A program made the position numbers and the translations under genes. A stretch of 64,000 nucleotides of DNA from Cucumis sativus (Eukaryota; Streptophyta; Magnoliopsida; Cucurbitales; Cucurbitaceae): the NCBI RefSeq assembly GCF_000004075.3, contig NC_026657.2, positions 8,866,001-8,930,000 of the forward strand. The letters run 5' to 3'. Below are positions 26,290-42,190 of the stretch, in pieces. Under the pieces are notes generated by a model. It ran no database searches. It saw only the letters and a program-made list of their open reading frames with translations, and had not been told where the DNA came from. The number at the start of each line of letters is the position of its first letter. Within the stretch, counting starts at the first letter, position 1.

Positions 26290-26460
26290 ATTACACGTGT
26301 CGGCATATTGCAAATAAAACCCACTAAGTAAACATTCTCTCATGTCATTCACGAGATCGGGTGCGGATCGGATGTGCCCATTCCTTTTCTGCCATTCCGC
26401 GTTGAGCTGTCAAGTGAATTCCAGCCGTTTGATTTGATTTCATTTCCCTCATGATTTGTC
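26290..26460. promoter_or_regulatory. GC-richer island in the desert, function unknown
   Basis: Starts with an ACACGTGTCGG motif (ACGT core in a short palindrome) and continues with GATCGGGTGCGGATCGGATG. Composition stands out against flanks that are mostly A/T. No open frame of note. It could be a distal regulatory element or an old insertion. Confidence 0.25.
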
Positions 26461-28449
26461 AAAGTTCAATACAATAAATACATTACTTTTACTTTTGTTT
26501 AATTTTGATTTAATATACTCTATGTTCTTAACTGTGAGCTCTGTTTTTCAAATATTGAAATCAGTAGCACTTCGAAATCGCATTTTCTCTCGATGAAATG
26601 TTATAGATTAATGATAGGTTCGAAAAGTTGATCGTGTTAGATTACGTTTATATTGATATGTGGTGCACATTCTTGATTTTGATTTTAGTTGAAAAGACAC
26701 AAAATGATTAACTCACTAGTCTACGTTGTTACTCTTATCGGTGTTTTTGTTATTGTTGTCGTACGATAATTATGAATATGTTATGTTTAGTGTTTCTGTT
26801 AAGGTCAAGTGATGATGGTAACGAAAACGTGATAAATTCATAATCGTAAGTAGATGTGATAACAAATAATTAAATTAAATTCCATCACGATTACACTAAT
26901 TTTCATTTAGTGAACGAACTTTTAAAATTATCCCTTCAAATTTTAAATTCTTTAAAATTCATCCCTCTCTTAAACAAAAGGTCAAAAGTCTATGCTTCGT
27001 TTCATAACTATTTTATGTTGTATTAAAAGGATATTTATAAGCATCGCTCCCACTCATAAATACTTTTTTGTTTTGTTATCCCTTCTTACAACTAGAAAAA
27101 ATAGTCAATTTTAAAAATCTATTTAAAAAATGATGGGAGATTCAAATGTTTATTTAACATAACTAAAATTTATGAGTATAAAGTTTTTTTTAAAAAAAAA
27201 TCAAAATTGTTATGATAATACATTATGGTATTGAAATTATGATTAACCTTTATTTTATTTTATGTTATTGACATAAATGTTCCAAACTATTATTTGGAAG
27301 TACAATACTTCCGTAAGAAAAGGAGACATGGTTGATTTAAACAAGCCACGTGTATGCTAATTAATCATTATAAAAATAAACACAAATCAATTTTTTTAGA
27401 AAATAATAACTGGTTAAATAAAAAAATATATATATTTGGTTAAACAGCTATTTACCTATTAATATATGGCCAAGTTTGGTTAAAATCTAATATATAATTT
27501 TGTCATTTTTCATCATATTTGTAATTTAATTTAAATCAATTTCCATTATTGAAACTAGTGAAGACCTTTAATAGTACATGATTTAATTAAATAACAAGAT
27601 AAATGGTGTCAGACATATTTTCATTTCTTCAACTTGTACAATTGTTCTTATATATCAAAGTTTCAAGTTTTTATTAAATAAATTGTTGTTTTAGTTCTTA
27701 ATTAGCTTTTGTTTTAATTGCTTTTTGTTAAGTTTTTGTCTTTGTTAACTAAATAAATTGAATTTAAAATTCAACCAATGTTGATAGATCAACGATGCCA
27801 AATAATTTATGAAAAATTAAAAAGAAAAAATGAGAATATTATTAAACCAACTTTAACAATATATATCTATATATGAACTATTTTTATTTCATATAATATC
27901 ATTACTCATATACAATAAAAATAAATATAGCTTTGTCACGGATCTATTAAAAAACTATAGCAAAAATTATTATTATTATTATTTTAATTCAAAACCTAAG
28001 GATAAATTTGAAATTTCTAAATACCAAAATATTACACTTTTAGAAAAATAATGCTATACACCAAGTCCCTTATCTTGTAGAAAATTCTCAAGTTGGCCCA
28101 AAATTATCCAAGAATGTTTTAGAAACACTTAGGTCATTTTTGTAAAAATAAAAACATTAAATTTATTCAACAAAAGTTGGTGCATAGTTGAATTTAATTC
28201 AACAACATATTAGAAAATATGGAATCAATCAAGGGGTGGGTGAATTCTTTTTTCTTTTCTTTAATTAAAATAACTAATAACTTATTTATTTTTAGAGAGA
28301 CTATAATAATTGAGAGAAAATTATTTATTTTTAGTTTCCAAAATTTAAAAATTATGCAATGTTTAACATTAAAGTTTTGCTATTTTTTTATTTATTATAT
28401 TATCCTTTAAAAAAGGAGGAAAAAGAAAAAGGAAAAAAAAAAAAAAAAG

Positions 28450-28600
28450 AGGTGGTAGCTGTAAGCCAACGAAATCCCTTGATTCGCGACGTGCCGTGAC
28501 TCGGGCGAGTCAAAGCGTGACTCAAATGTTCCTCCCGTGATTGGCGAGGAGAATATTACGTGGCAACGAAACAACCGCCAATCATTATCACGCTACTTTG
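28450..28600. promoter_or_regulatory. GC-richer island with inverted CCAAT boxes
   Basis: Holds a perfect 9-bp inverted repeat TGATTGGCG / CGCCAATCA with a loop of about 33 nt, which places two CCAAT boxes head to head around a GCCACGTAATA-type ACGT element. It also has a repeated TGACTC/GAGTCA motif (AP-1/GCN4-like) near 28497-28520. It lies about 1.4 kb upstream of the pectate lyase start. Confidence 0.35.
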
Positions 28601-29574
28601 ATTAATAATTACAATTATAATAATTAATTACATTGCTTTGCTTTTAATGATTTTTCCCTTCTCCCATTTTCATTCCTTAATCTCAGCAAAAGAAATCACC
28701 ATTTTTCCGTAACCTCTTCGTACATTTTCGATCCATTGTTTCAAATCCACAATATTTTTTCTATTTTTCCCTAATAATTAAGGTTGTTTTCTCCCCAATT
28801 CTTTACATAATTTAATATTAAATTCCCATCCACGATTCCATACACGGTAGAGAAACTATATTTATCAATTACTTATTTTTTAAATTCAGCTTGAAAGAAC
28901 AAATGTGTATGATTAATAATTAATGATTTTATTGCCAATTGATATAGCAGAAGAAATGCTATCACTGGACCATCTTTCAAATTTTATAATTCAATAAACC
29001 CCATTTCTATCACTTTTGTATTAAACTTTCTATTTTGCCTTTAGTAATTATATGAGTTTTCAACCCCAAAGTTGATATTTTTTTATGTCTAATAGACTAG
29101 TAAATTAAAAAATTGAATAAATTTGAAATATATTAAGGCATAGCATTGGTCATCGATTTGTGGTAAATAAGAGAACAATCTAATTTATAGATTACTCGTT
29201 AAATAGTATCATTTTAAAGCAAGCATAAAAAAATGTTAATACGAGGATTAATAAATTGAATGTTGGATCATAAATAATTTTATTTAAAAAATTATTTTTA
29301 GGAGAGTGGTAAAAAATAGTAAATTTAACTAAATATTTACAACATAGTAAATTGTTTGTTACTAATAAAAGTTATAAAAATCTATTAGTTTAATTTATTT
29401 TGTTATTTTAAAAAATATTATGCATTTATTTATAGTTGAAATAAAGAGTATAATTAGTTTGGAATGTGATAGCTATAGTTATGTGGAACAATATATTAAA
29501 ATTAAAATAGTATATGAATATGAATATTAATATTAATACAAAATTGACTTATACCAAAGTGAGGAGAAAACAAA

Positions 29575-29870
29575 TGGGTACTGATTACGTGACAGATTTT
29601 CCTGAAAAATAAAAAGATTACGCGACGGACGGAGACGATGGTCAAACAGTCAACGTTTGCGACGTAACGGAGAGAGAAGGAGGAAAAAATCTGGCACGTG
29701 GGAGCCGACGCCCACATGTGTTACGGCAGTACAGTAGTTAAAGGTTAAAACGGAGCGTTAGCGAGGGTAAATTTGGAAATGAAGGTGACCTAACTGAGTT
29801 AACGGTGTTGACGTCGGTTGGATTAGTTTTTATAATTTATTGTGATTTTTAAAAAAATATATATTAATTT
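29575..29870 (+). promoter_or_regulatory. Core and proximal promoter of the pectate lyase gene
   Basis: GC-richer block with several ACGT cores (TTACGTGAC, GCACGTGGG G-box, GACGTAAC, TGACGTCGG), W-box TTGAC/GTCAA cores and a TATA-like AATATATATTA near 29855-29867. The likely leader follows, with a (CTT)n tract at about 29938-29968, and translation starts at 30035. An upstream in-frame ATG at 29870 lies too close to the TATA box to be a likely start. Confidence 0.5.
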
Positions 29871-30034
29871 TGAAGAAAGTCTATAAAAAAAAGCCATTTC
29901 GTTGGAAGCTTACTCTGACTCCATTACTGCCTTCTCCATCTTCTTCTTCTTCTTCTTCTTCTTCTTCTCTTTTCAATCTCATCAGTGAACAGTTGTGTCT
30001 GCATTTTGACACAAAAGGAATTGGAGTTGAAGAA

Positions 30035-33000
30035 ATGGCAATGGCGGAATCTGGTAAATGGATTCGTTTGATTCTTCTCGTGGTGTTCATGTTGTTCGTC
30101 GGAGCAATTGCTAGAGCTCCCAAAGAGATTCCTGAAATTGAGTATGAATCTCCGTCTCTACGATATTCTGTTTTGTTTATTTCAATTCTTATCTCCGTCG
30201 GTGATTTCCTCTCCGCCGCTGTTAATTGCTCTGTATTTATTGGATCCGAGTTCTCTGTAGTTCATTTATTATTTTTCCGTCTGTTCTTTCTGATTTCGTA
30301 TTCATTTTAGCTACATTATGTGAGTAGCCGTCCAATTTTGAAGGCTCTTCAATCTACCGTTTGTGATTTTCTCAATTGTATCGCATTAATGCTGTTTCAC
30401 TCGGAGTTTTTCTTCGCCTGTTCTTGTTTTCATTTACAACTCTTGTTATTTGTGTTGCTGAATTTGTTTCTTTCTTTAAGAAAATGGCTCGTCCTTGTAT
30501 CGTACATTTTAACCTACGGAAAATTTCAGTACGTAGACAGAGAGAATGCGAGGGGAGATGAAGTGTTCAATTAGATCTTCCTTTAAACTTTAATTTCTCC
30601 GTTCCAAACTAATGATTTCGATCAATTTTGCAGGAATGGAGGAACTGAGAAGCTGCAGAGCTCAAGCAACTCAACGATGGCGGTGAGGTGAATAATTCTT
30701 TTGCTCCTCTTTTTTTTTTTTTTTAATGAACAAGTTCTATTCAGTTAGAAGAATAAATGCGGCAGATTCAGTACCTAACCAAACATCTTTCAACGTTATT
30801 GCACTTCCCACCTTCTTCTATTCTGAATTGATCTCAGCCGTCTGTTTTTTTGGCCTTTTTTCACCCAAATTCTCCGTTTGTAGATCCAGATCGCTGGATC
30901 TGAACCGTTTATTTCGTTAACCCTTTACTTCTTTGGATTCCTCTCTCCTTCTCCTTCAATATCAAATTTGAGGTTCCACCCAGATTTGCAACTTTTTCCC
31001 TTTTTCGTTATTTATTTGCTATATTAATAATTGAAGAAAAAGAATAAAAAAAAAAGGTTATGACATTTTCATTTGTGAGATTGTTTGTCAAAATGGACTT
31101 TTCCCGCTCGCTCTTAGAAAAAGTTCCTTTTAACGGTTTTCTTGTATGAGCTTCCAGTATCCTTTTTCCACCTTTGTGTATTGCTACTGCACTAAAAAAC
31201 GCGTTTGTAGTGAACGGGCTGCACCTATCTTTTTGTGTATTTTCTTTAGTTGTATAATAAAAAATTAGATAAAATGATATTCGTTTAAAAGTTTTCTAAA
31301 GTTTGTCATATGAAAAAATATAGACTGAATAACCAGTGAGCTGCACAAATATAGATATTGATATAGTTCAAATTGAATGTGAACACTCTAACAGTTCACT
31401 CTTTTTTTTTTCATCACAGTAGAAAAAGTATTTATTTTAGAAAACAACTTATTAGATGACAACTGAAGCTTAATAATTAGTCGGAGTACACAGGAAAGAT
31501 GGATTTATTCCGAAGGCAACAAACAAATTTTCGGATTACACTACTCTCTTTCTACACTTTGTAACTTTGCCACGTTTTGCTTTATGATTCGCTAAAAGCT
31601 GGGGTTTCTCCAAATTCCATGTGCCTCTGTCCCGGTCACAATGCATTATTGTCCCTGCCAAAAATCGATATCGTGCCTATCAACTGTCGGTTCTAAAGTA
31701 TTGTTCGTTTTCTTCTTTTCCGTTAGGGTCATTTCTTTTTATTGCATCTAATACATGGTAATTTCAGGTTGGATGAGGCTAAGGATCTCGGTAATGAGCA
31801 TGCTGTGGACAACCCAGAAGAGATCGCTGCTATGGTTGACATGTGGGTCCCTTTTCCTCTTCATATAGATTATAAACATGTGAAATAGTACTATATTTAG
31901 TCTAGAATTTGAATTATCTGTAGGAAAATTATGTGGGGTGTAGATTAGGCTCATCAGCCCAGAAACAGGTCTTCAGGAATCAAATTTTTAAGGAAATTTG
32001 AGTAAACCTGTCCAATCTGACCAAATTTTACAAACCCACCTAAAAAGGATCGCTATTAATATGCACATGGCTACTTTCCTGTCCTTCATCGTCAGATTGT
32101 TGGTAGATTGAATCCTGATTCCAAAGTTGAAATCCCCCATTTCATCTTTCGTCTCTCTTACTTAACGATGCTTTAAAATTTTCAACTAGGTGTCCCTGTC
32201 CATAGCCCTCTCTTTCATTCAGTTTTTACCGTTTGGTTTTGTTTCGGGAACAGGACAGTCCAATGTGGATCCATTTATTTTCTAGGATCTTGTTATCCAG
32301 TCCATGTGCACTTGTAAAACGAGGCAAATGAAGTTTAAGAGTAATTTGGACGAGTTTTTGCAAGTGGCAACTGCCCTTTAGTGGCCCAATACGCGACAAT
32401 GACCCGAAAAAAAATGCCACCAAACTTTCACCCATCAAACTGAATAGTCTTTCACATATTGACAAATGGGATTTGCCTTTTTTTTTTCATGGCTCCCATC
32501 ATCCCGTTCTTGTTTTGGTCTAAATTTAAATGTACAAATAAAATTTACCCCACCGACGCTGCAAGCAAGCGTTTCTATTGTTAGGTCTTTCAATAATGTC
32601 CCTAATATTATTAGTGTTATAACGTCAATGGTTAACAGTTAAAACAATTAACTTGATCAGGAGTATCCGCAATGCTACTGCGAGGAGGGAGCTCGGTTTC
32701 TTCTCTTGTGGAACCGGCAATCCTATTGATGACTGCTGGCGTTGCGACCCCAATTGGCAACAGAATCGCAAACGTCTCGCAGATTGTGGCATTGGCTTTG
32801 GCCGAAACGCCATCGGAGGCCGTGACGGTCGATTTTATGTTGTCACTGACTCCGGCGACGACAACCCTGTCAACCCAAAGCCTGGTACTTTGCGACATGC
32901 CGTCATCCAGGACGAACCTCTCTGGATTGTGTTCAAAAGAGACATGGTGATTCAGCTGAAACAAGAGCTGATTATGAATAGTTTCAAGACAATTGATGCT

Positions 33001-34480
33001 CGTGGGACCAATGTTCACATTGCTAATGGTGCTTGCCTCACAATCCAGTTTGTGACCAATGTTATTGTCCATGGTCTAAACATCCATGACTGCAAACCCA
33101 CTGGAAACGCCATGGTAAGAAGCTCACCCAATCACGTGGGGTGGAGAACAATAGCTGATGGTGATGCCATTTCAATTTTTGGATCAAGTCATATTTGGAT
33201 CGATCACAATTCACTCTCTAATTGCGCTGATGGCCTCGTTGATGCTGTCATGGGATCCACTGCAATTACCATCTCCAACAATTACTTCACCCACCACAAC
33301 GAGGTATCTTCATTCATCCTATCTAACCGTAATCTCGAATCGTATTGTTTCTCTTCCATTTTTAAGAGACATTTCATAACATTGTGTGTTAAATGAACAG
33401 GTTATGTTATTAGGACATAGTGATTCTTACGTTAGAGATAAACTAATGCAAGTGACCATTGCTTACAATCACTTTGGTGAAGGACTCATCCAAAGAATGC
33501 CAAGGTACAATCTTACTATTCATCATTATTGTTCTTTTGTTCATTTCAAGTAAGCACAGTTTTCTTAAATGTCAGCTACAAGCTGCAATGTTTTGATGAC
33601 AGAACCAAGTATCTATAGATAGATATTGGCTTTAAAACTCTGATCTGCTAAACGACAGTGTTTAGCCATTTATAAGCAAGAGAACAATAATAATATCCCA
33701 ACCCGTTCCCAGTCATACAAAATTTAATCAATGTTATCAATTATTCCAGGTGTAGACACGGATACTTCCATGTGGTGAACAATGATTATACTCACTGGGA
33801 GATGTACGCCATTGGTGGAAGTGCAAATCCAACCATCAATAGTCAGGGTAACAGATATGCTGCTCCAACCAACCCTTTTGCAAAAGAGGTACTAATTACC
33901 TCTACTTTAGTCTCTATACTTTTATTATTTGTTTATTTTGATTCATATACTTTCAAAATATTCATTTTGATCGTCGTACTTTGATCTTTGGTTTAATTTA
34001 GCGTTGAACTTAAAAAAAAATGACCATTTTGATCTCTAAAAAAGATATAAAAATAAAAAGGACCAAATCAGTTCCTTGAGTGTACTTTCCAAAAGTACGA
34101 AAACCAAAACGAATAATTTAAAAGTGCAGGAACCAAAATGAACTAAACTTCACCAAATCTTAAGCTTTTGAGTTCAATTGTAGTTCAACTTAATATCAAA
34201 CCCATTTATTAAAGGTTAATGTAATGTAACCAATGACTAAATCAAACAACTTGTATAGGTAACAAAGAGAGTTGAGACATCTGAAAGTGAGTGGAAAGGT
34301 TGGAATTGGAGATCAGAAGGAGACCTTTTGTTGAACGGAGCCTTTTTCATTCCATCTGGTGCGGGGGCCTCATCAAGTTATGCTAGAGCTTCAAGCTTGG
34401 GAGCTAAATCTTCATCCATGGTTGGTACTATAACATCCAATGCCGGTGCGCTTTCCTGCCGAAGAGGCCACGCGTGCTAG
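30035..34480 (+). CDS. Pectate lyase, polysaccharide lyase family 1
   Basis: Seven exons: 30035-30141, 30634-30687, 31768-31842, 32661-33303, 33401-33504, 33750-33888, 34259-34480; 1344 nt, 447 aa. The secreted enzyme cleaves de-esterified homogalacturonan in the wall by Ca2+-dependent beta-elimination. An N-terminal signal peptide covers about residues 8-27. A short plant-specific N-terminal region has [20 protein letters not shown]. The catalytic beta-helix includes [17 protein letters not shown] and [13 protein letters not shown] (Asp247, 260, 269 and 273 are candidate Ca2+ ligands). The active-site motif IQRMPRCRHG spans residues 323-332, with the candidate catalytic Arg in it. All key residues are present. 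Arabidopsis relatives by memory are At1g04680 and At4g13710. The last intron carries a MITE-like element. Confidence 0.95.
33893..34152. mobile_element. MITE-like element in the last pectate lyase intron
   Basis: About 260 bp. The left arm begins TTTAGTCTCTATACTTTTA and contains TTTATTTTGATTCATATACTTT. The complement of the right arm begins AGTTTAGTTCATTTTGGTTCCTGCAC and repeats ATTCGTTTTGG and TTTTCGTACTTTT. The two arms form a long imperfect inverted repeat. It belongs to the same broad type as the element in PAP intron 6. Confidence 0.5.
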
Positions 34481-37400
34481 CATTCCAATCCTCTCGACCA
34501 TCACAGAACACCCATTCTCTATTATTCTTCTGTGAATTTTTCAAATATTTACTTACAAAATAGCCTTACCCACCAATCTCCATATATTCTATCAAAATTC
34601 ATATATCTCCTCCTCCTTCCTTCCTTCCTTCCTACCTACTTTCTTTTATCATATCCAAAAACAAGTGTACATTTTATTATCTTCTCGTCTCTTAACCGAG
34701 ACGTTTCGTATTTGAACACGTCCCAGTTTGCTGTTTGTTGAGAGTCAGACACTCTGAAATCGCTCGACCTCGGCCTGCTTCGACACGAAAAAACACACCA
34801 TTTGCCGTTCGGCAAGCAGGTGCGGAAGCGTTGTTCTTGTGTGTTCATTTATTCCCTTCACCACACTTCCCCCTCACTTTTCTTCTTCCTAAATCCATTC
34901 CAACTCTCTTTTGCTTCACACCTATCATTATTCTTACTCTCTCTTATGTCTACTCTTCTGTTCTTATAGGATCTGAATGTTTTGAGTGTTTTTTTTCTTT
35001 TTCCTTTTCTTCCTTTTTTTTTTCTTTTTCTTTTTACACTATGTTCTGTTTAGTGATACAAGTTATAGTATGTTTGTCAAACATTGAATTATCAAAGCAA
35101 AAGTTTGCTAAAGATGATAGCAAATATTGTTCATATGCCTTTCTTCATCTTAATTTCACCTTCTTTTTTCTCTTTTTTCTCTTTTTTCTCTTTTTAATTA
35201 TTCTTGGATGTAGAGTTGTAATATAGGGGTTGAGAAGTGATGTGAAATAAATTCATTTGGTTGAGTTTTAAAAACTCCTATTTTCTTTTCACATATAATC
35301 ATAAATATAAAAGACTTATTGATAGACAAATTAAATAGGTTAGGCCCTCTCATTAAATTTGAAAAAAAAAAATAGAAGAAAAAAATGTGGCCCCGTTTTA
35401 ATGACAATTTTGTAGTGCTTTTCTATTTGTAAACATAATGTTCAACTTCTGCTCTTTTTTTTCTACTTTAAAAACATTTTCGTCATCTTAATTTAATATT
35501 TGGAACCAAATAACTATGTAAGGAATAAAACTGTTTACAACAAACTTACTTTGTACAAACAAAATGTTTACAAAAGGAAAAGGCTATCATCTTAGCTTTT
35601 ATTTGGATTCAAACTTTCGGAATCAATAATTGTTTAATATTATCGATAGATGTGTAGAGTTAAACTTTTATGTATTATTGTCAATCTTTAATAATCCAGG
35701 TTTCACATCTAAAAAAGGGTAAAGATGAAAATGAATTTAGGAAGTAAAGTGATCTGAACTCAACCTAAAACAAAAAGAAAGCAAACCAATTAAATTTATG
35801 GAGTGATATTACTTTTTACAATTAATAGGAAATAGCTTTTAAAACTTTTTGGGAGTGATTATTGAATTCTTTAGATACTCAATAAGATTATGTTGTTTTT
35901 ATTATTGCAATCACTTTCATTTAGATTGTTGAGTGGCAGTTGATGATTCTTGCATGTGCCAACCCACATGCTACCAAGTCATCATCATTTCCCCTTTTTC
36001 CCTCTCCCTTTATGGCCTTCACCTATCAATAAAGTTTGGGAATTTGTTGCCCTTTTCAATTTTAAAGTGATGGGGGAAAAAACAGTTAAATTTCCTTTAA
36101 CACAACTTAGACAACAACAGCTGTTCATTTTTTTACAATAACTTCATTTCTATTTTGGTTCTTTAGAATCATTTTAGAGGAATAATATGTTCAAAGTTAC
36201 TGTTAATTTTAAATATTAACATAAGTAAAAGAAAAAGAAAAAGGAAGAGCATAGAATAAATTAATATGGATTTTATATAAACATTGAGACTTTTTGTTTT
36301 CTATTATAGGTTATATAGTTTGTTTTCTCAATTAGGAAATTGAAATGATTTCTTGAGCGATCAAATTGGAATTCAAAGTCAATACCAAATTAAGTAGGTA
36401 TGCAAGAAAAAATTCATAGAAAGAAAATAAACCCATGCCCTATGTTATAAGGCATCAAACATTTGACTATATTTTAAGAAGTATGATATGAATTTCAAAA
36501 GTAAGTAATCATTTTCATGACATTTAAAAACCGTTGAACTTTCGTTGACATAAACCAACATGGTAAGACTCATAAATTGCAATACGTAATACCTTATCCA
36601 TTGAACAAACTTGCAAGATAAACAACAAAATAATCACTTTTCTTTTCAATCACGTCGAATAGAAAATCGACAACATCAACTTGTGAAGTTGAAGAATTGA
36701 AAGGTTTTTGAGCCAAAATGATCTAATACCTCAACCAATTAAGCTAATGCTCAAGTTGTCGACAAATTTCAGCAGCATCTTCCTTTTTATCCTCATTTCA
36801 AATAAATGCTAAAGGAGAAAGAGAACAAACGATGACAATTTAATAACTAATACTTTGATGAGAATCTATTTCCTGTTAAATGAGATATGATGGAGCAAAT
36901 ATTTGAAGAGAGTATTCCAAAGTGTAATAATTCATTCCAAGAACTAAATTCAGTTGAAGACTATTCTACTACACATGGTAGGCTTTGCCTTATGCTCCAC
37001 TTTACAACTGATAAGAGAGATTGTTGAAAGGGAACCATAGAATCAATCAAAGAAAGCAACTACCCACCACCTTACATTCTGTTTCCACACACATACACAT
37101 GGCTTCCAACCCCTCTCTCTTTCATTCCTAAATACAGGTAGGAATTGGATAGAAACTTTAAGATTTGGGGAAAAAGCACAATGTGTAGTTGTCAGTTCGA
37201 CCATATGACACGTGAATAATTTAAACCTCTATGGATATGTTTTTGTAAGCAATCTGAAAACAAAAATTTTAAAACAAGGAATTCAACAAAAATATGGTTC
37301 TATGCTTTCATATTTCATAAATTAAGAACCAAACTGAAATTAAGGTAAAATATAAGACCCTAAAACGAAATACTAAAGATATAATTTAATCTAAACAATT

Positions 37401-37532
37401 CTAATATATAGATCAAACAATTAGATTTTAATAAGATGGACATGACAACTTTAAATCAAACAATTAGTTAACAGCACGGCTGCAAAAAGCTTGTAAATAG
37501 TTTGTTATGGCAGGACAAGATAGAGAGAACCT
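34481..37532. other. Intergenic between pectate lyase and ITPase (convergent genes)
   Basis: The first part is the pectate lyase 3' UTR. A GC-richer patch at 34690-34845 is listed under findings. 34975-35200 is a long T/C-rich tract with repeated CTTTTTTCT units. The rest is AT-rich. 37440-37532 is probably the ITPase 3' UTR. No gene seen. Confidence 0.5.
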
Positions 37533-41351
<3,819 letters not shown>

Positions 41352-42190
41352 TATGGATTCGGATTCCTCAGAATTCCAATCAGGAGATCAGATCGAACTC
41401 CAAAAACAAATAACTCAGTTCACCTCAAGGCGCCAATTCTTAAACCCTAATTTGGGACGAGGGGTTTTTCGACCAATGTTTTAATAGTTCGAGCGGTTAC
41501 GGCAGTTTCTTTCAAACCTTCTCTAACTTCTCTTTTTAATAAATTCCCTTACCTAATTATATGATACATGAACCATAATTCTGATATAATATGTATATGT
41601 TCGTGACTTAAATAGCTAATTTTTATTTTAAATGAAAACGTTAGATTAATATATGAAGATGGAGAATCGAATCTCTAACTTTGAAGTTGATAGTATAAAT
41701 ATTATATTAATTGAATATGTCTTTTTCAACTTGTTTTCTATTTCTTAATAAATATTGTAACAACAAAATTTTTACATCCAATTCGACTCAAAGTCATTTG
41801 CATACGATTTTATCCATTATCTACCTCGCTAAATTATATAATCTATGTTTACTTTTACAAAGTACGAGTAGTTTTTTGACTTGGGTTCGAATGATTATAT
41901 GTTCATGTAAATGGTACTTTGCACTCTTATTTTTCATTATTGCTAACAAAACGACGTATTTTTACTTGTGGTTTAAATCCCCACCATATTCCCTAAGGAG
42001 TGTTTGATTTTGAAATAAGTAATTTAGACGACAAAAATAAAAAAACTTGATAACTACTTATAATAGCCGTGTGACTGGAGACACTAAAAGCCCAAAACTC
42101 TACGCAATAAACGAGGCCCAATTGTGTTTAACTATTGGGCCGAGCATTTTGGCCCGTATCTTTTTCCCTCCCTGATTGTTCTTTCTAGCT
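41352..42190 (-). promoter_or_regulatory. ITPase promoter and 5' UTR with telo-box and GGCCCA elements
   Basis: AAACCCTAA (telo-box) lies at 41442-41450, about 95 nt upstream of the start codon. Further out, at about 42113-42155, are GGCCCAATT, ATTGGGCC and TTGGCCC, in a less AT-rich patch. This combination is usual for constitutively expressed housekeeping genes in plants. The intervening 41540-42060 is AT-rich with no gene. Confidence 0.45.

Larger units (their letters stand above)
18761..29574. other. AT-rich gene desert
   Basis: About 11 kb without any reading frame I would call a gene on either strand; the open frames are short and of A/T-driven composition (Phe, Lys, Ile, Leu). It holds an AAT microsatellite, a CAACCT minisatellite near 20730-20754, several TGATAGA-type repeats, and two less AT-rich islands at 26.29-26.46 and 28.45-28.60 kb. 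I searched for mature sequences of well-known conserved plant microRNAs and recognised none. Confidence 0.5.

Noticed and set aside
29870..30310. Longer pectate lyase start at 29870 and read-through past exon 1
   Set aside because: The extra N-terminus is basic and Ser/Pro-rich leader-like sequence right after the TATA box. The 30035 start gives a proper signal peptide, and the read-through lies in intron 1.
32632..33072. Minus-strand open frame of 146 codons over pectate lyase exon 4
   Set aside because: It lies wholly within the well-conserved pectate lyase exon and has no recognisable protein content.
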